From Syngnathus acus (taxonomy: Eukaryota; Chordata; Actinopteri; Syngnathiformes; Syngnathidae), in contig NC_051095.1 in assembly GCF_901709675.1 (NCBI RefSeq), forward strand, positions 6,013,956 through 6,077,955: DNA of 64,000 nucleotides, written 5' to 3'. This document shows positions 14,709 to 26,621 of this stretch, in pieces. The first letter of the stretch is position 1. Each line of letters begins with the position of its first letter. A program made the position numbers and the translations under genes. The notes beneath the pieces were generated by a model. It saw nothing but the letters and a program-made list of their open reading frames with translations. It was not told the DNA's origin and ran no database searches.

Positions 14709-15555
14709 AAGAAACAAAACAGCAGCAAAAGCAAATTCTCGCTTTGCGTGCCCCTCCCCCTCGCTAAAGCCAAAAGAGCCCAACATTAAACCATAGTTGG
14801 ATGATTTATTTAGACAATCAAGGTTTTGTATCCCTGGCAGCCTTTTGTGTCAGAGGAAATGTAAGAATGGGTTTTGTTTTTCTCTAGCGCCTTCCTTAGA
14901 GTCATCAAAATAGAAATTTTCACTGAAGAACTTGTTTGTAATTATTTCGGGAGGTAGTTGTCAGTGGTAAGGACACTGATTCTTAATGTCAACAACAAAA
15001 TCTGCCTATTGATCAGAAAAATATTTTTGGTTTAGTCCCCTTTTTGGAACAAACACACACTTTATTGTCTTGCATAATTTTATTTTTTTCAGTGTTAAAA
15101 TAAAATGTGGCAAAATGTTTTTTTTTTTTTTTTTTTGGTCATCAGCACGCAAGATATTTGAAGCATTGCACTTTTTGGAATGGGGTCGAGGGAAATACGT
15201 TCACGACGGAGCTCTTAGCAATGCCGATTGTATTTTTTTTTTTCCTCCCCTATTTGAGAAGAACTCGCGGGCACCTCATTTCAGAAATGATTGTATGGGT
15301 TTGATTTTGTAAGGCGTGTGTGCGCCTCATGAAAGATAACATAAGTTTTTCTTTGTTTGTTTGTTTTCTTTCCTTCCCATTGGAGAATGTGTTGGATGTT
15401 TTTTGGTTTTGTTTTTTGTTTTTTTTGCTTCTCGCGTTGGGGGGGCGGGGGCCCTGTACATATCCTCTTGGACAACTGTACATATGTGAAAGCCAATGCA
15501 AAAATCTATATTTTCTGCAGTCCATTATTGTTTTCTTTAATTGTAGTTTAAGAAT

Positions 15556-15561
15556 AATAAA
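15556..15561 (+). terminator. Candidate phf23 polyadenylation signal
   Basis: An AATAAA hexamer about 850 bp past the phf23 stop, following a U-rich 3' UTR (14709-15555). This is the first strong signal seen downstream. Confidence 0.55.
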
Positions 15562-16586
15562 AGTCTTTGAGAACATAATACTGAAAGGTAGTGTACAGTT
15601 TTCTTTTTGGGGGTGGTGGGGAGATACTTTTAAAATGCATGGTCAGCAGCCAACAAACAATAATCATAATTGTAGTTCATTTTGTTTTTCCTTTTTAATC
15701 ACTTCACTGGTTCTTTTATCTCAAACAAATTATTTTAGGTGCATTACCTGACATGTTTCAGCTTGTACTTCCGCCTTCATCAGAGTGTCCAAAAGAGCCC
15801 TTGGCTCTTTTAAAAACAAATGTGCAAGGAATTCGAACTGTTTTCCCAATTTGCTCATTTGTGATATGGGTCCAGGTGCCAGGCTTCAAAATTGTATAGT
15901 CTCGTCCTACTTTAGAGAGCTAAAAGGATGTCTGGGGGCAATTTCAAAATCTTCCGGGATTTTTTCGGACTGCCTCAAACTTAATACATGTACAGTACTT
16001 TGTCAATAGAATTGCCGTTCCGTTTCACTCAATTCCAGGTTTCTCAGTATGGTTTGCAAATAAGTCAGGCCTTTCTCCTCAAATGTATCACTTTGCTGAC
16101 GTTTCCCCCTCATTTCTCTCAGATTCATTTGCTCATCGTCTCCTCGCTCATTTTCATTCACAAGTACGTCTCATTTGATTCCCACTTTCATACTTGGATT
16201 TCATGATTTCGATTTACTGTTAAATGAATACATTGAATTACACCTCATTTCATTCCCACTCTCATGCTTGGATTTCATGATTTCGATTTGATTGATTTAC
16301 TGTTAAATGAGTTGACTGCTTCTTGCTGTTGTTCCCGCATACACCAGAACATTTACAAAGTAACAAAAAAATAAAGTATTTAAAGGGCAAAGTGCGTTCC
16401 GTCACACGCGCTCGCCACTCCCACATTTTGTGCTACGTGAAGTTGACGTGTGGGCGTGGCCTGCATCCCGGCTTGAAGCAGGCACACCAAACGTCCATCC
16501 ATTTTTTTCTCCTGACTGGAATAGACAGGCCATTGTCAGTAAGGCGACATATCCTTTCTTTTCTCCTGACTGCCATCGTCTCCAAG
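15562..16586. other. Spacer phf23 to lectin array, with a two-copy tandem repeat
   Basis: No exon recognised. 16177-16227 and 16251-16310 are two copies of a segment containing ttggatttcatgatttcgat. A TATTTAAAG box-like sequence at about 16377 lies 200 bp upstream of lectin A and could be its TATA element, which is weakly supported. Confidence 0.45.
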
Positions 16587-19500
16587 ATGTGGGAGGCACT
16601 CGAGTGGTCTATTCTCCTGCTTGGCGTATATTGGACATGCGCGTCAGGTAAGCAATTTAGTCAATTAAAAACAGTCAGTTCAACAGAGTTCATTGCTAAA
16701 ACAATACCGCTGTCGACAACGTGGTAAAATGTACTGTACTGTGAGTTCGCATGACTGCATCTGCTTCTACTCTTGTCAAAACATTACGGTGCCTGAGATC
16801 AAAACCCTTGATTGCAATGGATCCAATTCTGAGCACAAAGACTAACTGTTCGTGTTCAAATGCTATGATGGCTTTTTAAGGTGCGTTTATCATTTTCGTT
16901 CATGTTGACTGCTGGGCTGTCAGAATATACGAACAACTTGACTTTGAAGTCATTACAAAGTCAAACTGTCTCTACTATGCTCATTCAAAGGGCACACTCA
17001 CTCAGACGGACGAGCGCATCTCGGTGGTCTGGGGAGACCTCTAGCGGTGGATGTGAGAAATATGAATGACGGGCGACGGACGGCAGGCAGCAACACGTTT
17101 CAAACGTCCGCGATTTCTCCACGCCACATAACGATACAAAGTAACACGAAAACAACCAATCTACGTATCATGCAACAACAACAACCATGTAGCAAGTAAC
17201 GTCTTTGTTGGCCGTGAACTATTCCTGCCGAACTTGCTCAACTTCTCATGAACTTGTAAAGCACTACTTGACGAACCTGCATGCGCTCTTCCTAACTAAA
17301 CAATTTCTTAGCCTTAATATTTAATCATTATTGATATTATTGAAACATATTACGAATAATTATTTCTTACAGCCCTTTATACAACAGATAGTTCTTAGCG
17401 CCTCTATTATAAAGATATTTTTCCTTTTCTTTCATCTAAATATAATGAATAATAATTAAAAAATTATGTACATTGTAACGAAATTATAAATGATAAATAA
17501 TCATTATAATTTAACAATAATAATTTCTTACAGCTCTTTCTACAATAACTATTTCTTCATGAACAAAAATGTCTCATGAATTATATGATCAAAAACGTCA
17601 TCAAAGAGACATCAATAAACACACAAATCCATATGATGATTTATTTATACAAGACCTACTTACGAGCAAAGATGATTTGTCTTTGCGATTGATTTTGCCA
17701 GCCTTATCGTTCACAATCGGGACAATATCGACTTGATTAAATTTGGCTCGAATCGAAAGAAACCCCAGAAAAACAGATGGCTGGTATTGTTTTCCCATTG
17801 AAAATGGTCAGTGCTCAGCAGATAACTTGTGGGCACCACATGCCTGATTTCTTAGGCTTGATAACAATATGGTTGACTTCCTGTACAGAAAATAATCACA
17901 CGCTCCTGTTTGTTCTGTTATCGCACACAAAAAGAACTTGCGACACAGTTCCTAATATTTCTGCCGTGAGTGTTCCATTTGCATCATCTAAATGTGTTTT
18001 CAAAGAATTCACTCAGGAGTAATTCATTTCTTTTTCGCAATGAATTTCTCTCTCAAAAAATTCATTTCTTTTTCTCAGTGAAATTCTTTGCAAAATTCAG
18101 CCGGACTTTTACGAGAGACTCTGATTTTCAGTGCGTGTTCATCTGAATATTGCATTTGCCCCTCAGAGTCCATTCGAGGCCCGTGCTTATTCGGTTAACC
18201 TGACTGAGCCCGCAGTTTAAAAGGCCTTCTTCCCCATGAAACCCCTGCACTGCTCAGCCCAGCCTGGCTTGGCTTTGTACTTTGTCATTTAATTCAAGGA
18301 GACGGGCTTCCTGAGATAAAAAGAGTGGAGCGGGGTCCAACTGTTGCAATGTTACAGTCAATTGAGTTGCCTTGTGCTTTAGCACCCCCCAGTGGTGAAA
18401 TGTGCGATGACCTGATTTGGGCTTACGTCATTGGTCATCGATTTGCCACACGTGCGTGACTGGTGGGTGGGGATCGCTGATGGTGAAGATGAAGTGCTAA
18501 CACTGTGAGTTTGAGTTCGATTCATTTTGTCTCACATAGTACCTCTGATGAAAATGACAGGCATCTTTTAACTTGCACAATTGGTGGCTGACTAGTACAT
18601 CCTGTGTTTGCCCCATTGTACATCTGAAGCTTAATAGCAGAACTTTGGGGCAGTTGTGTGCAATCTCATGACATGTAATCATGACCAATGATGTTGTGAA
18701 GAAATAAAAGTGAATCAATCAACCAATCAATCCTTGGCAGGCACAAGTGATGCTTTGATGCAAACAATCAGCAGCTCACCCCAAAATGAAGGCCAGGCAA
18801 GTTTTTGGAAGGGGCCAAAGGGACAATGAGCATTGCCCCCCCTGACAGAATCCTCGTGCATTTGGTTGCCATGCGCCCAATGAAGAGCATCGAGTAAAAA
18901 CATGCCATCGGTGTGCTCTGATCTGTCCGCCCGTTCCCCAAATTATGCCCTCAGCCCACCAGTGTGCTCTCGGGTGGCGCGGGCACGGCACCAGCTGCTA
19001 CAAGAAGATGGAAGTCCCCAACGGTTGGCTGGGCGCCTGGCACCACTGCGTCTCTGAGGGCGGCAACCTGGTCTCGATCACCTCCTCGGCCGAGGAAGAC
19101 TTTGTGAAGGCGACCATGGGCGTGGACACCCGCTTCTGGCTGGGACTCTCCAACCAGGTGAGACGGAAGCGGCAGTGGACTCTGCGGCGACAACTGGAAC
19201 TGTTTTCTTTTCTCCCCCCAGAAATGCGACAAGGTCTGGTGTGGCTTTGAAGGCGGGAGCCAGAAGCTGACCTGGTCCGATGGCCAGACAATTAAGCACA
19301 CCAACTGGGCCCCAAATCAACTCGAAAGGTAAGACCTCACAACTCTGCATGCTGTTGTCAGGCGGAGACGTCGGCGTAAAGGTTCTGGAACCAATTTGGA
19401 TAACGACCACTCAAGGATAAATAGGAAAATGTTCCTTCTGGGTTTTTTTGTTTTTTCAAACTACCGACAGCGCCGACGTCGCGTCCTGCGCCTACGTCGA

Positions 19501-22500
19501 CCAAAAGGCTTATTACTATCGCGGGAAGTGGAGGTCTGGCTCCTGCGCTTCCTCCTTAGCCTACATGTGCAAACGGCTGCTGGGTAAGCCTGCATGTTTG
19601 TAATCAGGTTGACTTTGAAAGGAGAAAAGCTCAAACAGGGTCTTTTTCTATGCAGACTGCCCGACGTGTTCCCCCAAAAGTGGTCCTGCTGTAGTGAAGA
19701 GTGAGTTGCAGCACGTCTATTTGCACCATCTGGTCATGGTTTCCTCCTCAATGTTTTTCTTTGTGGCCTCAGCTTCTGACTGCGACGATGGCAACGTCCT
19801 TTATGGCGATCATTGCTATCTTTTTAGCCCGATTCTTGCAACTCAAGAGGATGGTGAGGAGTTCTGTCTCGCCCGGGGAGCCCACCTGCCTCGCGTCCAC
19901 TCTAAGCGAGATGCCCAATTCCTGTATGGTAAGCACCAAGAAGAACCGCCGTAGTCGTCACTTGGCTGAAGCTCTTCTTGCCCTGAAGCTCTTGTTCTCC
20001 CTCCTTTCATCAAGATCACTTTGTAGGTTCAAATTCTTGGGTGGGACTCAAGAAGAAGGGCAACGACTACAAGTGGAATGACGGAACAGCTTTGGTAAGT
20101 GAATGGCTGGAGGCCTTTGGAAAAGTCGGTTTGCAGGCATCCGTTTTGTCTTGAGGCATCGGGCAGCCGATGACACATTTTTGGCGCTCTGATTTTAAAG
20201 ACAGCGAGGAGGCAGTTAAGATGTCCAGGAAATATCCTGGATGGTGCCTCTGGTTTGTCTTTAGGTCTTCAGGGTTAGTTGCATTGTGCATGAGACCTTT
20301 GGCTCGCCAGAGAGGGCACAACATGCTTCATTTCATTGCAATGTTCATACTACTTTGACTGACAATAAAGTGAAGCCGACAAACCAAAGTGAAACTTGAA
20401 TGAGAGAAGGTACGCCATTAAGTGAGGAAATGTGGCAGGAAGACGACCAGATCAAATGCAACACGCTAAAGTCCTGTCCAAAATCTCGTCCGCAGGACTA
20501 CGAAGACCTCAATGACAGGTACTTCTCCGGTGGTGACTGTGCAATAATAGGTTATCAGGCATGGATCTACCTGAACTCCCCATGCTACTGGAAGCAGTCA
20601 GTTATCTGCCAAACAGGTGCTAACGTCGCTCCTTTTGGACGGGTCCCGCATTTGCTTATACCCCCTTTCTCTGCAGCCAAGCGCGGCGGAGGGCGTCCAC
20701 AGCTGCCACCATTGGTGGGCCAACCTGGTAGGTGTCCAGCACTGGCGCCATCCGTCTTGCACTGTCTTGCGTAACGCCGTCTTATGTCTGGCTCGCAGAC
20801 TGGACTGAAAAATGCGGCTGGTGGCTGGACCACCCCTCCAGTGACTTCTGCTACCTGATCATCCCACAGCCCACCAAGACCTGGCAGAAGGCGCAAGACG
20901 ACTGCAAACGCCTCGAAGGGGACCTGCTCAGCATCACCGACTCGCGTGAGCAGGCCTTCATAGAGGGTAAGCTGGCCGTGAATTTGCGTATGACTCGAGA
21001 AAGAAACTTTGTTTTTTTTTTCCTACTTCACCTTCCTTTCCGACTCAAAACGTGATCAAGCTGAGATATGGCCAGCTTTGCTTGGTTGTTTTTTGTTTTT
21101 TGGCTTCACTCTTTGTTGCAGTATTGTTAGCACTTTGTCATGGCTGTGCCACACCCGTCAAGTTGTAGTCAAGTGTGAGTCGTTTTGGAATCGTGCATGT
21201 TCTCCTTGGGATCCAAAGGTATCGCCAAGGTTCTGATGGGTGATGACGCCTCCCTGTGGTTGGGCGCCAACGCCTCCATCGAGGGTGATGGCGGCAAGTG
21301 GGCTGACGGATCCCCCTTCTCTTACCTCCACTTGAGTGCAGGTCGGGCTGAGGCGGTTGTCAGCTGCACTTTGGAGGAACGGATGAGCGCTCAGATCTTG
21401 TCTCCCCCCGCCCCCCCCCCCCCCCCCCCGAACCCCCTCCCTCCCTCCAGGTGACGCCGACGGGGGGAAATGTCTTAACTTGCTCACCGGCAGCAGTGAC
21501 TGGGAGCGTGACAAGTGCGACAACATGAAAGGCTACGTCTGCAAGAAAAGAGGAAAAGGTAAGTGAGATGTGACGCCCCACGGTGGGTGGACCTTCATCA
21601 CACGTTCTGGTTCCCGCTTCTAGGAAAGACGGCAAAACCCCAGCTGCTACATGACGGTAAGTCGCCTTCAACGTCTCTGTAAAAAAAAGACGGAGAGAAG
21701 TCAACGGTTATGCTCTCTCACTCTCAGGCTACAAGGAGAGATTTTTCTGCCAAGACGATTGGAAAGTCCTTAAATGTTCCGATGAAAGAGTCATCCGCGT
21801 ACAGTCGGCTTTCCATGGACGGAGGCGTAGCAACGTCTGTCCGAGTGGCGGCGCCGGATCACAGGGTAAGAATCCTCATTGGCATTGTTGATTTTAGCTC
21901 GCTGTCCTGGAGCCGTTTCTGTCGCGAGGTGTCACACGCAGTCCAGTAACTCATTTGTAACCTATAATTCAATATCAATATGCATGGACTTAGACGCTTT
22001 AAAGCGTCATTAACCATTGAAATTCCCTTTGTCCTGCAACCAGTTGAAGTCGGTATGTGAATGAATTGTGCATAAAATGGCGCTGTGTTGTCATTTGCAG
22101 ATCGCTGCAGGATGAAAGGGGCTCTCTCTCACTTTAGAGCATTGTGTGACAAATATCAGACTTGCCCCATTCAACTTACGGGTATGGACCACTGCCCTGG
22201 TGTCTCCAAATACCTCCACATCGTCTACAGCTGTGAGGAGAAAGGTGGGCTTCACAAGGAAAGAATCCAACGGATCCCCAGAAAGCGCGTCGGCTAGGGA
22301 CGGACGGCTGGCCAGACGTGAGAGTGAATGAGCGAGCGTTCCTTCCACTTTTTTGTCTTTCCTCAGTGTGTCTTGACAGTCTGGGCATCGCTGGCGGGAC
22401 AATCCTAGACGACTCCTTCTCAGCCTCTTCCTCTGCGATCAATGGCGAACCTCACAAAGCGCGTCTGGGGGGCAGCGGTTGCTGGGAACCGTCCGAAATG

Positions 22501-24180
22501 TGTATGTAAAAAAAAAAAAAAACACAGTTCTCCGTCGTAGTTGTTGGTCGTTTGGTATCCTGAGCAATCCAATGGAATGCCTTCCGCCCTCAGTCGGCAG
22601 CTGGATCCAGGTGAACCTCGGTCAGCGCTTCAAGGTGACGGGCATTGTGACCCAGAGGTGTATGCACAACGAGTATTCTTCCAACGTATTTGAGTTGGAG
22701 TTCAGTACTAACGGAGAGACTTGGTATCGCCACCCAGAGCAGGTGAGCGAGCGGTAGCCGACTCCAACTTTGTCATCCAGGCTGTTGTCATTCATTGCAA
22801 ACGCGCGTGTGTTTTGTTTCCAGCTTGCTGTGGGGACGTACATGCTAACCAGGTTCGTGTTCGCCCAGTACGTCCGCCTCCTGCCAAGGTTTTTTGGCCT
22901 TCGCTTTGACGTCTTAGGGTGCACGCCTGACGACGCCTCTCGCGGTGAGTACGGACGTTCGGAGTGCAGTGGAAAAACCAGCAAGAAACAGCCTTTGATT
23001 GGCCCTTCTGACCCGCAGACATCTTATGCAGCAGCACAGCCACCAGCCCCGGCGTCGACGGTTCAATGACGTGAGTCAAACCCGCCATCAATTTTTCTTG
23101 CGGAAAAGCCTCCTCGTAACTCAAGGTCTCCCGCAGGGTCCGGTGCCCGCCGGGCTGCGCCCAAACCTACACGGTCTACGGAACACAGATCTACAAACAA
23201 GTATGTAAATTAGTGCACGACCTGCCAGCAGAGTTCTTCTTCTTTGTTTGAGATGTTCTCTGAGTGCAGGAGTCAAACATCTGCGCGGCTGCCATTCACT
23301 CGGGCGTCATTGAGAACGCGATTGGAGGAATTGTGTCTTTGCTGAAGAGAGACCCACAGAAGGCCTACAACGGCTCCGCCAGGAACGGGATCACCTCGAG
23401 GTTGGCTCTCACTGCACCGTCTATTTGAAGACGCCCGGCTCATTCTCACTTTACTGTCTGCAGCAATGGCTTTACTATCTGGAGAGGTGGTAAAAATTGG
23501 CCTCGGTCTCCGTCTTACACCTTTGCTGACCAAAGTGAGTAAGCTGCCTAGAATAGAAAGCATACTTCATCACGTGACGCCATCTTGCGCGCAGAGCCGA
23601 GATGCTTGGGACCTGAATGGGAGGAGTTTGCGGACTTTTGCTACAAACGTTTTGATGAGAGAAAGACGTGGTACGGCGCTCAACAAAACTGCTCCTGTCT
23701 GAAGGCCAAGCTGGTGTCAATCCGCTCCAAGGTTGAGCGGGATTGGCTGCAAGACCTCCTGACATCAGGTGCGCGCTCGCCAAGCGTCGCAACTGCTTGA
23801 TCGCTGCCATATCTGGAAAGCAAATGAGAGCACTCTTGCTGTTTGCAGCCCCCGGCGAAACGTGGATCGGACTGAACGCCCCGGTGTTTCCCGGCGAATT
23901 CGTGTGGTCGGACCACCAGAAGGTGACCTTAACCAACTGGGCTCCGGAAGAACTTGGCGACAGGTTGGAGAATTGCGTGGCCGCCTTGAGCCAGGTGGGT
24001 GCGGAAAAGATTGACCCGCTCGTCGGAGACGAGGTTTTTTTGCATTAAAATCAATCTCACTTGGACTTTCAGTCTGGCAAATGGAAGATGATGTCGTGCG
24101 CGCAACTCAACGGCTACATGTGTAAGATGCCCATGGAGCGTTATGCGCTGGATAAAGGCGGCAATACAAGTGGCGAGTAA
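16587..24180 (+). CDS. Secreted chimeric lectin, copy A: CTLDx3-SUEL-F5/8C-LCCL-CTLD
   Basis: Exons: 16587-16647, 18955-19157, 19222-19328, 19471-19583, 19656-19700, 19773-19928, 20015-20094, 20496-20616, 20677-20727, 20799-20966, 21219-21341, 21451-21558, 21624-21656, 21728-21865, 22101-22244, 22367-22501, 22594-22742, 22824-22944, 23019-23070, 23137-23200, 23270-23400, 23464-23534, 23595-23768, 23849-23994 and 24073-24180. They total 2802 nt, 933 residues, with no stop. Domains: signal peptide 1-20; CTLD1 21-161 (GAWHHC, FWLGL); CTLD2 177-295; CTLD3 313-445; SUEL lectin 457-550 (HGR, DHC, KYL in place of the usual YGR/DPC/KYL); F5/8C 551-685 (WIQVNLG, VTGIVTQ, RFDVLGC); LCCL 686-791 (CPPGC, VYGTQIY, ICAAAIHSGVI); CTLD4 792-933. 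Short linkers lie between domains. No transmembrane segment follows, so the product should be secreted. None of the CTLDs has the EPN or QPD sugar triplet. All domain borders are phase-1 introns. LCCL with a CTLD recalls Limulus factor C; SUEL occurs in fish rhamnose-binding lectins. Immune recognition is inferred. I know no named gene with this order. Confidence 0.9.
16648..18954 (+). other. Intron 1 of lectin copy A
   Basis: Separates the signal-peptide exon from CTLD1. From about 17587 onward it is nearly identical to lectin B intron 1 (from 35909, offset 18,322). Before that it is unrelated to copies B and C and lacks their CRE-like minisatellite. No exon is seen inside. Confidence 0.7.
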
Positions 24181-24229
24181 TCATACGAATGCAATTGACC
24201 TTGCATGATCGTTCTGTTTGATTTACCAT

Positions 24230-24945
24230 GCATTTTGATTGACTGATTGATGCATTATTATGACTGATTTACCATGCATTAGTCTTTTTGTTAGATTTAC
24301 CAAGCGTTATGATTCTGTTTACTTCTTCTTCTTCTTCTTGACTTAACATGTGATATGATGATTTACCATGCATTATTATTCCTTTGTCCAATTTACCATG
24401 TTGTTATTCTCTTAGATTTACCGTGCATTTTCATCATTGATTTCTTCTATTTCATTTTACTTATTGTTAGATTTACCATGCATCATGATTATGCCATCTG
24501 ATGATTTACCATGCATTATTATTCCTTTGTCCAATTTACCATGTTGTTATTCTCTTAGATTTACCGTGCATTTTCATCATTGATTTCTTCTATTTCATTT
24601 TACTTATTGTTAGATTTACCATGCATCATGATTATGCCATCTGATGATTTACCATGCATTATTATTCCTTTGTCCAATTTACCATGTTGTTATTCTCTTA
24701 GATTTACCGTGCATTTTCATCATTGATTTCTTATTTCATTTACTTATTGTTAAATTTACCATGCATTATGATTATGCCATCTGATGATTTACCATGCATT
24801 ATTGTCCAATCTACCATGTTATTATTCTTAGATTTACCATGCATTTTCATCATTGATTTCTTATATTTCATTTACTTATTGTTAAATTTACCATGCATTA
24901 TTATTATACCATCTGTTGTTTTACCTTGTTTAATTGACCAAAAAA
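24230..24945. repeat. AT-rich 143-bp tandem repeat, 3' of lectin A
   Basis: Repeated gatttaccatgcatt blocks organised into units of about 143 bp, with unit starts near 24356, 24499, 24642 and 24781. The equivalent array downstream of lectin B is shorter by one unit (offset falls from 23,059 to 22,916). It lies in the likely lectin 3' UTR. Confidence 0.85.
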
Positions 24946-24955
24946 ATAATAAAAT

Positions 24956-24961
24956 AATAAA
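24956..24961 (+). terminator. Candidate lectin A polyadenylation signal
   Basis: Overlapping AATAAA hexamers at 24948-24953 and 24956-24961, just after the 143-bp repeat and 776 bp past the stop. They are preserved downstream of copy B. Confidence 0.45.
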
Positions 24962-25194
24962 GACAATCGGTGTGTCACCTGGTTAACTCATTTAATAGTT
25001 TACTGGTTTGGACAGGGCAATTTTATAATCTGGTCAATGTGATAACTAATTTATTACGCCCGAGGTAGGAGTATTAGTCAGACTTCCTCATGACGCCATT
25101 TGGGTGCATTTTGTATTGCTCTTTGGAATCATTTTGAAAAAAATGATTGTATACTGCTTTGTAACAATTTTGATATTGCTATTCACGTAATCAA

Positions 25195-25445
25195 ATCCAT
25201 CCATTGTCCTGAAGCGCTTATCCTCACGAGGGTCACGGGTAGTCTTGTCTGTCACCATTAAAAAAACAAAACAAAAAAAACAATTAGGAGCGGCCATTCC
25301 GCCTCTCATGAGTGTGTTAGGAACGTGGGAGGAAACCCACGCAGGGAAGGGGTGAAAACATGCAAAGCCCACACTAGATGGCCGGCGATGGCATTGAACC
25401 CTGCGCCTAATATAGTATTGCGCAAATGAAGCATTCACCGACAGC
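25195..25445. repeat. Dispersed teleost repeat
   Basis: Begins ccatccattgtcctgaagcg and cgcttatcctcacgagggt, and continues with gtgggaggaaacccacgcag and a far end cattgaaccctgcg. This is a ubiquitous fish repeat. It is duplicated with the module at 48112-48362. Confidence 0.6.
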
Positions 25446-25499
25446 TTCTCCAAAGGCCACCGCACTAGTGTAGCGTAAAAAAGAAAGACGCAAAAAAAG

Positions 25500-26285
25500 T
25501 CATTTCATGCAAACATCAGGCGAGCAGGGGCTCCACCAGCCATCATGCGCACATTCTACCGTGGCACCACTGAGAGCGTCCTCTCCAGTTGTATCGCTGT
25601 GTGGGGTGGTAGCTGCACTGAATACAACATGAAGGCCCTGCAGCGCATAGTGAACACAGCTGGGAGGATTAGATGGTGCTTCACTCCCCTCCCTGAAGGA
25701 CATATACACCTCCCGTCTCACCCCTGAGGCGACCACGATTGTGTATGATGTGAGTTACCCCGCTCACACTTTGTTTGATCTGCTGCCCTCTGGGAAGAGG
25801 TACAGGAGCCTGCGCTCCCGCACCACCAGACTCACCAACAGCTTCGTACTCCAGACTGTTAGGATCCTGAACTCTCTGTAGGGAGTCATGACTGTTCTTA
25901 ATGAAACAGTTCAATATGATTGGGCTGTTCATTTCGGGCTCTCGGCCACAATTCATGTTGAGAAGGCCATGGACACTCCTTGCAGTATCCTCTGATTTCA
26001 ATGTAATTATTTGAGACCAATGGATAGACAGACAATTATTATTTATTTATTTATTTATTCATTCATCGCTCTTATATATTCATTGTATGTGCCTTCTTGT
26101 TTTTACGTTTTGTGTTGTTTTCTTGAATGTTTTGTTTGTCCGTGGACCTATATAATATAATACATATATATATTTACTTTGTAATATGTCTTGTCACCGT
26201 GGGATAATGGGAAAAGAAATTCCGATCTCTTTGTGTGTCTTGGCATGTGAAGAAATTGACAATAAAGCAGACTTTGACTTTACTG
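25500..26285 (+). mobile_element. LINE 3' fragment (L2/Rex1-like), plus strand
   Basis: A decayed frame reads FYRGTTESVLSSCIAVW, KALQRIVNTAGRI, LFDLLPSGKRYRSLRSRTTR and NSFVLQTVRILNSL. This is the C-terminal tail of a fish non-LTR retrotransposon reverse transcriptase protein. It is followed by a tail ending gaaattgacaataaag. The frame is broken by stops. There is no full reverse transcriptase domain, so it is a 5'-truncated copy. Confidence 0.8.
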
Positions 26286-26621
26286 CTACTTCTACTACTA
26301 CTACTAATAATAACAATGTAAAATAATAATATCCATCTAATATTAATAACAATAATAGTTATGATAATAATGGCATCCCTTAAAGTCGGTGTCATTATCC
26401 CATTTATCCATGTTTATCAGGGAGACTGTTTTCACAATTTGTACTTATTTTGTTTATATAAGTTGTCGTAAAAGCAAAAACCTTTGGTTCTCACAAAACC
26501 CTCAATTGTCTAACATTACCGTCTTTCATCCCGCTTGTAGAATTCAAACTACCTAGTCGTATTTAGAGAAATGTTCAAAAAATGGTGGGCATCAAATCCA
26601 AATCAAAGGCAAAACAAACTA

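Noticed and set aside
19694-20081. Independent small genes in the lectin region (for example starting at 19694 or 20400)
   Set aside because: These frames run from intron into CTLD exons; the in-frame exon chain explains them.
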